A DNA stretch of 64,000 nt from contig NZ_CP020700.1 of NCBI RefSeq assembly GCF_003932715.1, positions 744,001 to 808,000 of the forward strand, in the 5' to 3' direction. A model generated the notes under the pieces. The model was not told the DNA's origin. It did not search any database and worked only from the letters and a program-made list of their open reading frames with translations. The first letter of the stretch is position 1. The number at the start of each line of letters is the position of its first letter. Source of the stretch: Streptomyces tsukubensis (GTDB lineage: Bacteria; Actinomycetota; Actinomycetes; Streptomycetales; Streptomycetaceae). Position numbers and translations under genes: made by a program. This document shows, one piece after another, positions 26,293 through 34,456 of the stretch.

Positions 26293-27258
26293 TCAGACCG
26301 CGTCGGCAATGCCCGCCGCGCCACCCGCCCCCGTCGGGGCCACCACCGCCGCGGCGGCGCCGACCAGCCCCGCATCGGTGCCGGTCAGCGCCGGGACGAC
26401 GGTGAGACGGCGGACGAAGGAGAGCGTGGCGTAGTCGCACAGGCTCCGGCGCAGCGGGGCGAAGAGGACGTCACCGGCGCCCGCCACTCCCCCGCCGACG
26501 ACCGCGATGTCGATCTCGACGAGGACCGCGGTGGCCGCGATGCCCGCCGCGAGCGCCTGGGCGGCCCGCTCGAAGGAGGCCCGGGCGACGGGGTGCCCCG
26601 CGCGGGCGGCTGCCGCCACCGCGGCGGCCGAGGCGTCGCCGTCGGGGCCGGGCCGCCAGCCTCCGTCGAGGGCGCGCCGGGCGATATTGGGGCCGCTGGC
26701 GATCCCTTCGACGCAGCCGCGCCCGCCGCAGGGACACGGCTCGCCGTCGAAGTCCACACTGATATGGCCGATATGACCGGCATTGCCCGTGGGGCCGGGG
26801 TGGATCCGGCCGCCGAGCACCAGCCCACCGCCGACCCCGGTGGAGACGACCAGACAGAGGGCGTTGTCATGCCCCCGGGCCGCGCCCTGCCAGTGTTCGG
26901 CGGCCGTCATCGCCACTCCGTCACCGACGAGCCCGACCGGCAGCCCGCCGGCGGCCCGGCGCACCCGTGCGACCAACGGGAAGTCCCGCCAGGCCGGAAC
27001 GTTGACCGGACTGACCGTACCCGCCGAAGCGTCGACCGGTCCGGCACTGCCGATGCCGACCGCCGAGACCCGGGACCACTGGGGGGCTGCGGCGAGTTCG
27101 GCCAGCACCTCGGCCACCGCGCGCATCACGGTCTCGCCGTCCTCCCGGGCCGGGGTGGCGCGCTGGGCTCGCAGCCGGATGCGGCCGCGGCCGTCCACCA
27201 GTGCTCCGGCGATCTTGGTACCGCCGATGTCGAGAGCGGCGACGAGCTGCGTCTGCAT
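26293..27258 (-). CDS. ROK family sugar kinase (glucokinase/NagC-like)
   Basis: The 321-residue protein has an intact phosphate-1 loop ALDIGGTKIAGALVD at residues 8-22, the catalytic Asp in VGDGVAMTAAEHW, STGVGGGLVLGG, and the zinc motif CPCGGRGCVEG. Unlike the 14626-15840 regulator it has no HTH, so it is likely an active hexokinase for glucose, N-acetylglucosamine, N-acetylmannosamine or similar. It is divergent from a LacI regulator with a GACAACGTTGTC operator between them, implying induction by the sugar it phosphorylates. No transporter is adjacent. Confidence 0.9.
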   Translation of the reverse strand: MQTQLVAALDIGGTKIAGALVDGRGRIRLRAQRATPAREDGETVMRAVAEVLAELAAAPQWSRVSAVGIGSAGPVDASAGTVSPVNVPAWRDFPLVARVRRAAGGLPVGLVGDGVAMTAAEHWQGAARGHDNALCLVVSTGVGGGLVLGGRIHPGPTGNAGHIGHISVDFDGEPCPCGGRGCVEGIASGPNIARRALDGGWRPGPDGDASAAAVAAAARAGHPVARASFERAAQALAAGIAATAVLVEIDIAVVGGGVAGAGDVLFAPLRRSLCDYATLSFVRRLTVVPALTGTDAGLVGAAAAVVAPTGAGGAAGIADAV

Positions 27259-27326
27259 CGTTCTGGAACCCCGTTCCCCCCGGCCGTCCGCCGCGTCCGC
27301 GGCTGCGGCCTAGTCTTCCCTGCTCT

Positions 27327-27338
27327 GACAACGTTGTC
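27327..27338. promoter_or_regulatory. LacI-type operator
   Basis: GACAACGTTGTC is a perfect 12-bp palindrome with the central CG that LacI-family proteins prefer. It sits 69 bp upstream of the ROK kinase start and 59 bp upstream of the LacI GTG, so one dimer could repress both. Confidence 0.7.
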
Positions 27339-27397
27339 CAGGTTCTATGCTCATCGCAGCATTCCTCACCACGCCGCATGACGACGGGACGACACAC

Positions 27398-28453
27398 GTG
27401 GCCGATATCGACCGTTCCCCCCGGCTGCCCGGCCGCCAGCGCGGCACCGAGTCCCGCTACGGCAACCGGCCGACGATGAAGGATGTGGCGGCGCGCGCCG
27501 GGGTCGGACTGAAAACGGTCTCCCGGGTGGTCAACGGGGAGCCCGGGGTCACGGCCGATACCGAACGCCGGGTCCAGGAGGCCATCGAGTCCCTCGGTTT
27601 CCGCCGCAACGACAGCGCGCGGGTGCTGCGCAAGGGCCGGACGGCCTCCGTGGGCCTGGTACTCGAAGATCTCGCGGATCCGTTCTACGGACCGCTGAGC
27701 CGGGCGGTCGAGGAGGTGGCCCGGGCGCACGGCGCCCTGCTCATCAACGGTTCGAGCGCCGAGGACCCGGAGCGGGAGCAGGAGTTGGCGCTCGCCCTGT
27801 GCGCCCGGCGGGTGGACGGTCTGATCGTCATCCCGGCGGGGAACGACCACCGCTATCTGGAGCCGGAGATCAAGGCCGGGATCGCCACCGTCTTCGTCGA
27901 CCGCCCGCCGGGGCTCATCGACGCGGACGCGGTCCTCTCCGACAGCCGCGGCGGTGCCCGGGCCGGGGTGGCGCAGCTGATCACCCACGGCCACCGCCGG
28001 ATCGGGTTCATCGGCGACCAGCCGCGGATCCACACCGCGGTGGAGCGGCTGCGCGGTTACCGCGCGGCGATGGAGGACGCGGAGCTTCCGGTCCATCCGT
28101 CGTGGATCTCCCTGGGGTCGACGGCGCCCGAGCGGGTGCGCGGGGCGGTCGCGGACATGCTGGACGGCCCGGAGCCGGTCACGGCGCTCTTCGCGGGCAA
28201 CAACCGGATCATGGTGACGGTGGTACGTGCCCTGGCGGGGCGGGAGCGGCCGATCGCGCTGGTCGGTTTCGACGATATCGAGCTCGCCGATCTGCTCGGC
28301 ATCACGGTCATCGCGCAGGATGCGGCGCTGCTGGGCCGTACGGCCGCGGAGCGGCTGTTCCGGCGGCTGGACGGCTTCGACGACGCACCGGCCCATACGA
28401 CCCTGGCGACCAGGCTGATCGCCCGCGGCTCGGGCGAGATTCCGCCGCAGTAG
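27398..28453 (+). CDS. LacI family transcriptional regulator
   Basis: The HTH reads MKDVAARAGVGLKTVSRVVN, which starts 27 residues into the protein if GTG 27398 is used (351 aa). ATG 27347 would lengthen it and ATG 27476 is also possible. The periplasmic-binding-like domain shows VGLVLEDLADPFYGPLSRAV, RVDGLIVIPAGND and HRRIGFIGDQ. The effector is probably a sugar. It is divergent from the ROK kinase and probably binds the palindrome at 27327-27338, which would make it autoregulated. A strong hairpin follows its stop. Confidence 0.9.
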   Translation: MADIDRSPRLPGRQRGTESRYGNRPTMKDVAARAGVGLKTVSRVVNGEPGVTADTERRVQEAIESLGFRRNDSARVLRKGRTASVGLVLEDLADPFYGPLSRAVEEVARAHGALLINGSSAEDPEREQELALALCARRVDGLIVIPAGNDHRYLEPEIKAGIATVFVDRPPGLIDADAVLSDSRGGARAGVAQLITHGHRRIGFIGDQPRIHTAVERLRGYRAAMEDAELPVHPSWISLGSTAPERVRGAVADMLDGPEPVTALFAGNNRIMVTVVRALAGRERPIALVGFDDIELADLLGITVIAQDAALLGRTAAERLFRRLDGFDDAPAHTTLATRLIARGSGEIPPQ

Positions 28454-28466
28454 ACACCCCTGCCCG

Positions 28467-28491
28467 CCGGACCCGGGGTGGCCGGGTCCGG
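28467..28491 (+). terminator. Hairpin terminator of the LacI gene
   Basis: CCGGACCCGG at 28467-28476 pairs with CCGGGTCCGG at 28482-28491 around a 5-nt loop, 13 bp after the LacI stop. Confidence 0.7.
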
Positions 28492-28583
28492 GCGGAGCCC
28501 TGCCCGCGGCAATCCGGGCCGTAAGCGTCAACAGCCCACGCCGTAAAGGTCCGGACCTATCCGGAACCGAACCCCCTTGCCCC

Positions 28584-28597
28584 GCCGTCATGACGGC
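28584..28597. promoter_or_regulatory. 14-bp perfect palindrome
   Basis: GCCGTCATGACGGC is fully symmetric and stands about 210 bp before the secreted-protein start. It looks like an operator, but I cannot name the binding protein. Confidence 0.45.
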
Positions 28598-28729
28598 TGT
28601 GACTCCGGCAGGGACATCAGCGACACGAGTAAGCCCTCCCGACCTTCACATCACACGCACATTATCGGCCGGATCATCCGCATATCAGCCAATCCGCTAT
28701 GGAATGTGCGCTTCCCGTTGATTCATTCC

Positions 28730-28743
28730 GTGTCCAGGGACAC
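28730..28743. promoter_or_regulatory. Inverted repeat near the secreted-protein start
   Basis: GTGTCC and GGACAC are separated by AG, giving a 14-nt operator-like element 63 bp before the ATG. Confidence 0.4.
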
Positions 28744-28806
28744 TCTTCTTTTCGCCACCGGGGCGGGGACCTCGGCGGCAAGGACGACGAGGGAGGGCTC
28801 AACCTC

Positions 28807-29082
28807 ATGTCTGTTCGCAAGGTGTTCGCCGGTATAGCCGTCGCGGCGGCCGTGGCCGGCGCAGGACTCATGACCGCTTCGACGGCCCAGGCCGCCCCCC
28901 AGGGCGCGGTGGCGGAGTCGGCGGTCGGCACGAAGAGCTGGCAGCCCCGTGGCGACTACGCCACGTGGGGCCAGTGCGCCCAGGCCGCCCAGTGGTGGCT
29001 CATGTGGGGCGGCGCTTCCTACTTCGACTGCTCCTTGAACCCCGTGACCCAGCGCTACGACCTGCTCATCTGGCGTCCCTGA
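28807..29082 (+). CDS. Small secreted Trp-rich protein of unknown function
   Basis: The 91-residue product starts at ATG 28807 after GAGGGAGG. It has a Sec signal peptide (MSVRKVFAGIAVAAAVAG...) with an AQA cleavage site near residues 27-30. The mature part is about 60 residues, has only two cysteines (57 and 75), which can form one disulfide, and is rich in Trp/Tyr (ATWGQC, QWWLMWGGASYFDC, LLIWRP). I do not recognise the family. Its own long upstream region and strong terminator show a single-gene transcript. Confidence 0.82.
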   Translation: MSVRKVFAGIAVAAAVAGAGLMTASTAQAAPQGAVAESAVGTKSWQPRGDYATWGQCAQAAQWWLMWGGASYFDCSLNPVTQRYDLLIWRP

Positions 29083-29117
29083 CACTCCGGCAGCACCAGC
29101 AGCTCCAACAGCACGAA

Positions 29118-29148
29118 GCGCCCGCGGCCGGTCTCCGGCCGCGGGCGC
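29118..29148 (+). terminator. Strong hairpin terminator
   Basis: A perfect 14-bp stem (GCGCCCGCGGCCGG at 29118-29131, CCGGCCGCGGGCGC at 29135-29148) with the loop TCT lies 36 bp after the secreted-protein stop and before the convergent DUF6986 gene. Confidence 0.88.
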
Positions 29149-29178
29149 CCCGTATGTCCGTGCAGTGAGGGCCTGTGC

Positions 29179-30483
29179 CTATGCGCCCGGACCGGCCCCC
29201 GTGGGGGCCGCTCCGCGCGGCGGGCCGAAGGATTCCAGGTCGGTGCGGGTCAGTCCGGTGAGCCCGGCGACCTCGGCCGGGTCGAGGGCGCCGCAGTCCA
29301 GACCGCGGAGGAGATAGCCGCTCAGGGCCCTCGCCGTGGCGGGCTCGTCCATCACGTCGCCCGCGGTCCGGTTCGCGTACGCGGCCAGCCGGGCGGCGGC
29401 CTTGTCCAGGCCCTCCCGGTAGAAGGCGAACACGGCGGCGTAGCGGGTGGGCAGTTGCCCGGGGTGCATGTCCCAGCCCTGGTAGTAGGCGCGGGCCAGG
29501 GCCCGGCGGGTGAGGCCGTAGTGGAGTCGCCAGGCTTCGTGGACCTGTGCGGCGGGCCCGACGGGGAGCACATTGGTGGAGCCGTCCGACACCCGTACCC
29601 CGGTCCCCGCGGCGGCCACCTGCATCACGGCCTTGGCGTGGTCGGCGGCCGGGTGGTCGCTCGACTGGTGCGCCGCGCCGACTCCGAGGCAGGCGCTGTA
29701 GTCGAAGGTGCCGTAGTGCAGTCCGGTGGCGCGCCCTTCGGCGGCGCCGATCATCCGGGCGACGGTCGCGGTTCCGTCGGCGGCGAGGATCGCCTGGCTG
29801 GTCTCTACCTGGATCTCGAAGCCGATCCGGCCCGCGTCGAGCCCGTGGGCCTCCTCGAACGCGGTGAGCAACCGGGCCATCGCGGCGACCTGTTCGGCGT
29901 AGGTCACCTTGGGGAGAGTCAGTACCAGGCCGTCGGGCAGCCCGCCGCGTTCGACGAGTCCGGTGAGGAAGACGTCGAGGGTACGGATGCCCCGTTCGCG
30001 TACGGCGGCCTCCATGCACTTCATCCGGATCCCGGTGTACGGAGGGCTGCCGGCGTTCCCGCAGGTGTCGGCGACGAGCCGCGCCGCACGGGCGGCGTGC
30101 CGGTCCTCCTCGGAGTCCGTACGGCCGCCGTAGCCGTCCTCGAAGTCGATGCGCAGGTCCTCGACCGGCTCCCGCTCCAGCTTGGCCCGCACCCGCTCGT
30201 ACACCGGCCCGGCGAGCGCCTCCGGCAGACCGATGACGGAGGCGAAGGAGCCCGCGTCCGGGGCGTGTTCGTCGAGGGCCGCCAGGGCCGCGTCGCCCCA
30301 GGCCCGGACGGTGTCGGCGGTGAAGGACTCGGCGGGTACGTAGACGGTGTGCACGGGCTGCCGGGTGCCGGGATCGCCGGGGTAGCGGCGGGCGAGTTCG
30401 GCGTCCACCGGCGCGAGGAAGGAACCGACGGTCGCACGGGCCTCCGCGTCGAGAGTGGTTGGCAACCGCTTCTGCTGACCCAT
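29179..30483 (-). CDS. DUF6986 family protein, HpcH/HpaI aldolase/citrate lyase superfamily
   Basis: From ATG 30483, with GGAGG upstream, the product is 434 residues. Features of the citrate-lyase-beta/malyl-CoA-lyase TIM barrel are visible: the metal-site motif DLRIDFEDGYGGRTD, then TLPKVTYAEQ and FEIQVETSQAI with a second acidic ligand. The C-terminal part (HYGTFDYSACLGVGAAHQ, YYQGWDMHPGQLPTRYAAVF) is family-specific. Such enzymes cleave or form C-C bonds of acyl-CoA or keto acids; the exact reaction is unknown. It follows etfBA on the same strand but is separated by a strong hairpin. Confidence 0.85.
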   Translation of the reverse strand: MGQQKRLPTTLDAEARATVGSFLAPVDAELARRYPGDPGTRQPVHTVYVPAESFTADTVRAWGDAALAALDEHAPDAGSFASVIGLPEALAGPVYERVRAKLEREPVEDLRIDFEDGYGGRTDSEEDRHAARAARLVADTCGNAGSPPYTGIRMKCMEAAVRERGIRTLDVFLTGLVERGGLPDGLVLTLPKVTYAEQVAAMARLLTAFEEAHGLDAGRIGFEIQVETSQAILAADGTATVARMIGAAEGRATGLHYGTFDYSACLGVGAAHQSSDHPAADHAKAVMQVAAAGTGVRVSDGSTNVLPVGPAAQVHEAWRLHYGLTRRALARAYYQGWDMHPGQLPTRYAAVFAFYREGLDKAAARLAAYANRTAGDVMDEPATARALSGYLLRGLDCGALDPAEVAGLTGLTRTDLESFGPPRGAAPTGAGPGA

Positions 30484-30585
30484 CGCTGCACGCCTCCCAT
30501 TTCCGCCGAACGGAATTGATAATCCGCATGGCGAAGCTAGTCGGGGGTCGTGATCTCCGTCAATGGTGGGAGCGGCGTCCGGAAA

Positions 30586-30629
30586 CGGCCGGAGCCGCAC
30601 CACGGGAATCCGTCGTGCGGCTCCGGCCG
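30586..30629 (-). terminator. Terminator of the etfBA operon
   Basis: A 15-bp perfect stem (30586-30600 with 30615-30629; arm sequence CGGCCGGAGCCGCAC) encloses 14 nt that can itself form ACGG-GAAT-CCGT. It begins 37 bp after the etfA stop on the minus strand. Confidence 0.8.
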
Positions 30630-30666
30630 GCGGCACGGCCCGCGCCGCCGGGGGCGGCGGGAGGGC

Positions 30667-31632
30667 TCAGCCCTTGCGGGCGGCCACTTCTTCGGTGAGT
30701 TGGGGGACGACGGTGTGGAGGTCGCCGACGACGCCGTAGTCGACGAGGTCGAAGATCGGGGCCTCGGCGTCCTTGTTGATCGCCACGATCGTCTTCGACG
30801 TCTGCATCCCCGCCCGGTGCTGAATGGCGCCCGAGATACCCGAAGCGATGTACAGCTGCGGCGACACACTCTTACCCGTCTGCCCGACCTGGTGGGCGTG
30901 CGGGTACCAGCCCGCGTCCACCGCAGCCCGCGACGCGCCCACCGCACCGCCCAGCGCATCCGCGAGCGCCTCGATCAGTGCGAAGTTCTCGCCCGAACCC
31001 AGCCCCCGGCCACCGGAGACCACGATCGCGGCCTCCGTCAGCTCCGGACGCCCCGTCGACTCCCGCGCCGACCGCGACACCACCCGCGCACCCCGCACAC
31101 CGGCCGCGAAGTCCACCGCCAGCTCCTCCACCGCCCCCGCACCCTCCACGGGCTCCACGGGGGCGCTGTTCGGCTTGACCGTGATGACGGGGATGCCGCG
31201 GGTGACCCGGGAGCGGGTGGTGTACGAGGCGGCGAACGCCGACTGCACCGCCACCGGACGACCGTCCTCACCCGCCTCCACGTCCACCGCGTCCGTGATC
31301 ACACCCGACTCCAGCCGCAGCGCGAGGCGGGCGGCGATCTCCTTGTTCTCCCCCGACGACACGAACAGCACCGCCACCGGATCCACCAGCTCCACGGCCC
31401 GCTGTACCGCATCCACCTTCGGCACCACCAGGAAATCCGCGAACTCCGACGCCTCGGATACGAGAATCCGGGAAGCGCCGTGCCCGGCCAGTACTTCGGC
31501 CGTCTGCCCGGCGCCCGCGCCCAGCGCTACCGCGACCGGCGTGCCCAGCCGCCGCGCCACCGTCAGCAGCTCCAGCGTCGGCTTGCGAACCGACCCCTCC
31601 ACATGATCGACAACAACCAGAACATCCGCCAT
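30667..31632 (-). CDS. etfA: Electron transfer flavoprotein subunit alpha
   Basis: From ATG 31632 the product is 321 residues, normal for EtfA/FixB. It has the N-terminal Rossmann-like domain MADVLVVVDHVEGSVRKPTL and the C-terminal FAD-binding domain with VSGGRGLGSGENF, VDAGWYPHAHQVGQTGKSVS and QHRAGMQTSKTIVAINKD. It binds FAD and passes electrons from acyl-CoA and other dehydrogenases to the quinone pool through ETF-QO. It lies 53 bp behind etfB. Confidence 0.95.
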   Translation of the reverse strand: MADVLVVVDHVEGSVRKPTLELLTVARRLGTPVAVALGAGAGQTAEVLAGHGASRILVSEASEFADFLVVPKVDAVQRAVELVDPVAVLFVSSGENKEIAARLALRLESGVITDAVDVEAGEDGRPVAVQSAFAASYTTRSRVTRGIPVITVKPNSAPVEPVEGAGAVEELAVDFAAGVRGARVVSRSARESTGRPELTEAAIVVSGGRGLGSGENFALIEALADALGGAVGASRAAVDAGWYPHAHQVGQTGKSVSPQLYIASGISGAIQHRAGMQTSKTIVAINKDAEAPIFDLVDYGVVGDLHTVVPQLTEEVAARKG

Positions 31633-31685
31633 GACACACACTCCAGAAGAAGAGAAAACGGGAGAGACAAGAAGAGAGGGACGGG

Positions 31686-32474
31686 TCAGACGAATTTGCG
31701 GGACGCCAGGAACTCCGCCACCCCACGGCCTCCCTCACCCTCGTCCTTCACCACGGTCCCCGCACTGCGCGCAGCCCGCGCCTCCACCCCGTCCACCGCG
31801 GTCCATGCCCCCGCCGCACCCACCAGCTCCGCGTCCAGCTCCAGCTCCTCCAGATCCCAGGACTCCACCTTCTTCTTCTTCGCCGCCATGATCCCCTTGA
31901 AGGAGGGGTAACGCGCCTCACCGGACTGGTCGGTCACCGACACCACCGCCGGCAGCTCCGCCTCCACCACCTCCGACGCCACATCCCCATCACGCCGCCC
32001 CGACACCACACCACCGGCCACCGACACCTCCGACAGCAGACTCAGCTGCGCCACCCCCAGCCGCTCCGCCAGCAGCGCCGGGAGCACCCCCATCACCCCG
32101 TCCGTCGACGCCATCCCGCACACCACCAGATCGAACCCGGCCCGCTCCACCGCCGACGCCACCACCAGCGACGTCCCCATCACATCCGAACCGTGCAGAT
32201 CATCGTCCTCGACATGGATCCCCGCGTCCGCACCCATCGACAGCGCCTTGCGCACCGCCTCCCGCGCATCCTCCGGACCCACCGTCAGCACCGTCACCGA
32301 CGCATCCCCGTCAGCCGCCTCCGAGATCCGCAGCGCCTGCTCCACCGCATACTCGTCCAGCTCCGACAACAGACCGTCCACACCCTCACGATCCACCGTC
32401 AGATCATCCGCGAACCCACGATCGCCACTGGCATCGGGCACGTACTTCACACAGACAACGATCCTCAAGCTCAC
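31686..32474 (-). CDS. etfB: Electron transfer flavoprotein subunit beta
   Basis: The GTG at 32474 follows AAGGAGGAG and gives 262 residues. Typical EtfB/FixA features are LRIVVCVKYVPD at the start, EYAVEQALRISEA, SMGADAGIHVEDD, and the adenine-nucleotide loop DLVVCGMASTDGVMGVLPALLAE. It forms the heterodimer with EtfA and holds AMP. It is first in the etfBA operon, with a 479-bp upstream region shared with plsC. Confidence 0.95.
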   Translation of the reverse strand: MSLRIVVCVKYVPDASGDRGFADDLTVDREGVDGLLSELDEYAVEQALRISEAADGDASVTVLTVGPEDAREAVRKALSMGADAGIHVEDDDLHGSDVMGTSLVVASAVERAGFDLVVCGMASTDGVMGVLPALLAERLGVAQLSLLSEVSVAGGVVSGRRDGDVASEVVEAELPAVVSVTDQSGEARYPSFKGIMAAKKKKVESWDLEELELDAELVGAAGAWTAVDGVEARAARSAGTVVKDEGEGGRGVAEFLASRKFV

Positions 32475-32616
32475 GCCGGCTCTCCTCCTTGCAGTGGCCA
32501 TTTCCGTGGCGTCCCCGTGCGCGCCGCGCCGGGGGGTGGTTCGTTCTGCCAGGCAGCATAAGTGCCCGGAGGCGGGGTTTTCCGGCCCTCGGCGAGCGAC
32601 GCTCCGGACCAGATAT

Positions 32617-32628
32617 TACTCACCAGTA
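32617..32628. promoter_or_regulatory. Inverted repeat in the etfB promoter region
   Basis: TACT-CACC-AGTA is a small operator-like repeat overlapping a TAATAT-like -10 (minus strand, 32614-32619). Confidence 0.35.
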
Positions 32629-32650
32629 CGCTCCTCACCCTACCCCTGAG

Positions 32651-32660
32651 CAAGCGCTTG
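32651..32660. promoter_or_regulatory. 10-bp palindrome in the etfB upstream region
   Basis: CAAGCGCTTG is a perfect palindrome about 180 bp upstream of the etfB start. It may be an operator; no regulator is identified. Confidence 0.3.
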
Positions 32661-32891
32661 GCACTGTGACCTTTCCAACGCCTTCCCCGGCCCGGCGGAG
32701 GCACTCCCTCACCTCCCTGCTGTCGCGCGACAGCCGCGCACGCACCGGGGCGGCCCACCGCGTGCCGGGAAATACCGGTATGAGTCAATGGACCGACCAC
32801 CCGGGCGTGATGAGAATCTCGCAGGGCGGACACGCCGGGACTGGCCAGACCGCCCCGTATGGGGCACGATCTGCCCCAGCGCCCTAAAACC

Positions 32892-32903
32892 TACGGCTGC
32901 GTA
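32892..32903. promoter_or_regulatory. Inverted repeat upstream of the acyltransferase gene
   Basis: TACG-GCTG-CGTA lies 50 bp before the acyltransferase ATG, a position suited to control of its transcription. Confidence 0.35.
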
Positions 32904-32953
32904 ACTTCCACCCGGAGACCCCTCCCCGGGCACGACAGAAGGGTCCTCTCCGG

Positions 32954-33682
32954 ATGGCTGAGCTCGTCTACCGGCCGATCGTCGGCGCCGCCTGCGTCCT
33001 GTTCAAAGCCCTGGACCTGAAGATCGACATCCAGGGGGCGCAGAACATCCCGAAGACGGGCGGGGCCGTGCTGGTGAGCAACCACATCGGCTACCTGGAC
33101 TTCATCTTCGCGGGCCTGGCGGCGCTCCCCCAGAAGCGGCTGGTCCGCTTTATGGCGAAGGAGTCGGTCTTCCGGCACCGGATCGGCGGGCCCCTGATGC
33201 GCGGGATGAAGCACATCCCCGTCGACCGGGCCAAGGGCGAGGACGCGTACAGCCACGCTCTCGACGCCCTGCGCGCCGGTGAGATCGTCGGGGTGTTCCC
33301 CGAGGCCACGATCTCCCAGTCGTTCGCGCTGAAGTCGTTCAAGTCCGGCGCCGCGCGTCTCGCCCAGGAGGCCGGGGTTCCGCTGATCCCGGTGGCGCTG
33401 TGGGGGACGCAGCGGCTCTGGACGAAGGGGCGTCCGCGCAATCTGAAGCGCAGCCACATCCCCGTCACCATCAGGGTGGGCGAGCCGGTGGAGGCCCCCA
33501 CGGACCAGTACGCGGGGGCGATCACCAGGCGGCTGCGGGACCGGGTGCAGGAGCTGCTCGAATCGGCGCAGCGGGCCTATCCCGTACGACCGAAGGACGC
33601 TGCGGACACCTGGTGGGTGCCGGCCCATCTCGGGGGCACCGCGCCGACCCCGGCCGAGGTGCAGGTGCGCGAGGCGCGCTGA
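32954..33682 (+). CDS. 1-acyl-sn-glycerol-3-phosphate acyltransferase (PlsC-like)
   Basis: The 242-residue protein has the acyltransferase block I NHIGYLD (H-x4-D), block II around KRLVRFMAKESVFRHRIGG, block III VGVFPEATIS in place of the usual EGTR, and block IV VPLIPVALWGTQ. An N-terminal hydrophobic segment (VGAACVLFKAL) likely anchors it to the membrane. It transfers an acyl chain to lysophosphatidic acid in phospholipid synthesis, though several Streptomyces paralogues have unproven specificity. It ends before a hairpin and a convergent gene. Confidence 0.9.
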   Translation: MAELVYRPIVGAACVLFKALDLKIDIQGAQNIPKTGGAVLVSNHIGYLDFIFAGLAALPQKRLVRFMAKESVFRHRIGGPLMRGMKHIPVDRAKGEDAYSHALDALRAGEIVGVFPEATISQSFALKSFKSGAARLAQEAGVPLIPVALWGTQRLWTKGRPRNLKRSHIPVTIRVGEPVEAPTDQYAGAITRRLRDRVQELLESAQRAYPVRPKDAADTWWVPAHLGGTAPTPAEVQVREAR

Positions 33683-33700
33683 GCCGCGCCCCCGAGTATC

Positions 33701-33740
33701 CGTACCGGGACCGGCGGGGAAGTCTCCGGTCCCGGGTACG
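33701..33740. terminator. Bidirectional hairpin terminator
   Basis: GTACCGGGACCGG (33702-33714) pairs with CCGGTCCCGGGTAC (33726-33739) with one bulged base. It separates the acyltransferase gene from the convergent B3/B4 gene. Confidence 0.65.
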
Positions 33741-33749
33741 CAGCGGAGG

Positions 33750-34445
33750 TCAGCGGCCCGGTTCGCGGACCGTGATCCGGGCGCCGGGGCTCACCTTCTC
33801 CAGGGATTCCGCGAGTTCGGCACCCGCGGCCCGCAGTTCGCCATCGGTCATCGGCGCGAGCGACTCCAGCAGGAAGAGTGCGTTCACCGACTCCTCCGTG
33901 AGGCGGGTGCGCGGCCCCTGCCGCCAATTCCAGCGACGGCAGGTGACGCCCTCACCGTCGCACCACACGACTTCCCCGGGCTCCGGATGCTCGACGGTCT
34001 CCGCGCCCGCCGCGACGGTCGTGAAGGGTTCGTCGCCCGTGGCGCGCACCAGGCGCATGCCCCCGCTGATGCGGTCGAGGTCCTCCCCGCCGACGGGGAT
34101 CAGATGGGCGACGCTGATCGCGTTGTACACATCGACAAGACGGTTGATCCGGGGCAGTCCCCCATCGGCGAGGGCGCGTTTGGCGAGCGCCTCCGCGGAG
34201 TTGCGGGTCCGGGACGGCTTGGCACCGAAGGCGGTGTAGACCTCGCGCCAGGCGGCCATATGCGGGTCCTCGTGCGGGGCGCACCCGCCCAGACGGCCGG
34301 CGAGGCGGCGCGCGGCATCGTCGAGGAGTGCGGAACTGTGGTCGTCGCTGGGGCCGTTGACCAGCCCGTGCGCCTCGACGGCGAGATGGGTGAAGCCGGG
34401 GGCCAGGGCGGTGACCTCGTCGGCGACGGTGAGCGTGAGCGCCAT
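33750..34445 (-). CDS. B3/B4 (tRNA-synthetase beta-like) domain protein
   Basis: The 231-residue product uses ATG 34445 with GAGGA in front; a GTG at 34460 overlapping the upstream stop is the alternative. The sequence (HMAAWREVYTAFGAKPSRTR, GGLPRINRLVDVYNAISVAH, DRISGGMRLVRATGDEPF) matches the stand-alone B3/B4 domain found in phenylalanyl-tRNA synthetase beta, thought to bind tRNA or edit misacylated species. It is directly downstream of the transglutaminase-like gene with an overlap or 11-bp gap, so the two are co-translated. Confidence 0.87.
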   Translation of the reverse strand: MALTLTVADEVTALAPGFTHLAVEAHGLVNGPSDDHSSALLDDAARRLAGRLGGCAPHEDPHMAAWREVYTAFGAKPSRTRNSAEALAKRALADGGLPRINRLVDVYNAISVAHLIPVGGEDLDRISGGMRLVRATGDEPFTTVAAGAETVEHPEPGEVVWCDGEGVTCRRWNWRQGPRTRLTEESVNALFLLESLAPMTDGELRAAGAELAESLEKVSPGARITVREPGR

Positions 34446-34456
34446 GCGGTTCCTCG

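Larger units (their letters stand above)
28454..28806. other. 353-bp regulatory region upstream of a small secreted protein gene
   Basis: After the LacI terminator this region is clearly less GC-rich than its surroundings (around 28640-28750). It contains two exact inverted repeats, listed separately, and no open frame I would call. Its length and composition suggest a promoter under tight control for the small secreted protein. Confidence 0.5.
32475..32953. other. 479-bp divergent region between etfB and the acyltransferase gene
   Basis: No gene-like frame stands out. The region holds an AT-rich patch near 32611-32630 with an AGTAATATCT -10-like stretch on the minus strand, the palindrome CAAGCGCTTG at 32651-32660, an inverted repeat TACT-N4-AGTA at 32617-32628 and TACG-N4-CGTA at 32892-32903. 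These are likely promoter and operator sites for etfB (left part) and the acyltransferase gene (right part). Confidence 0.5.
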
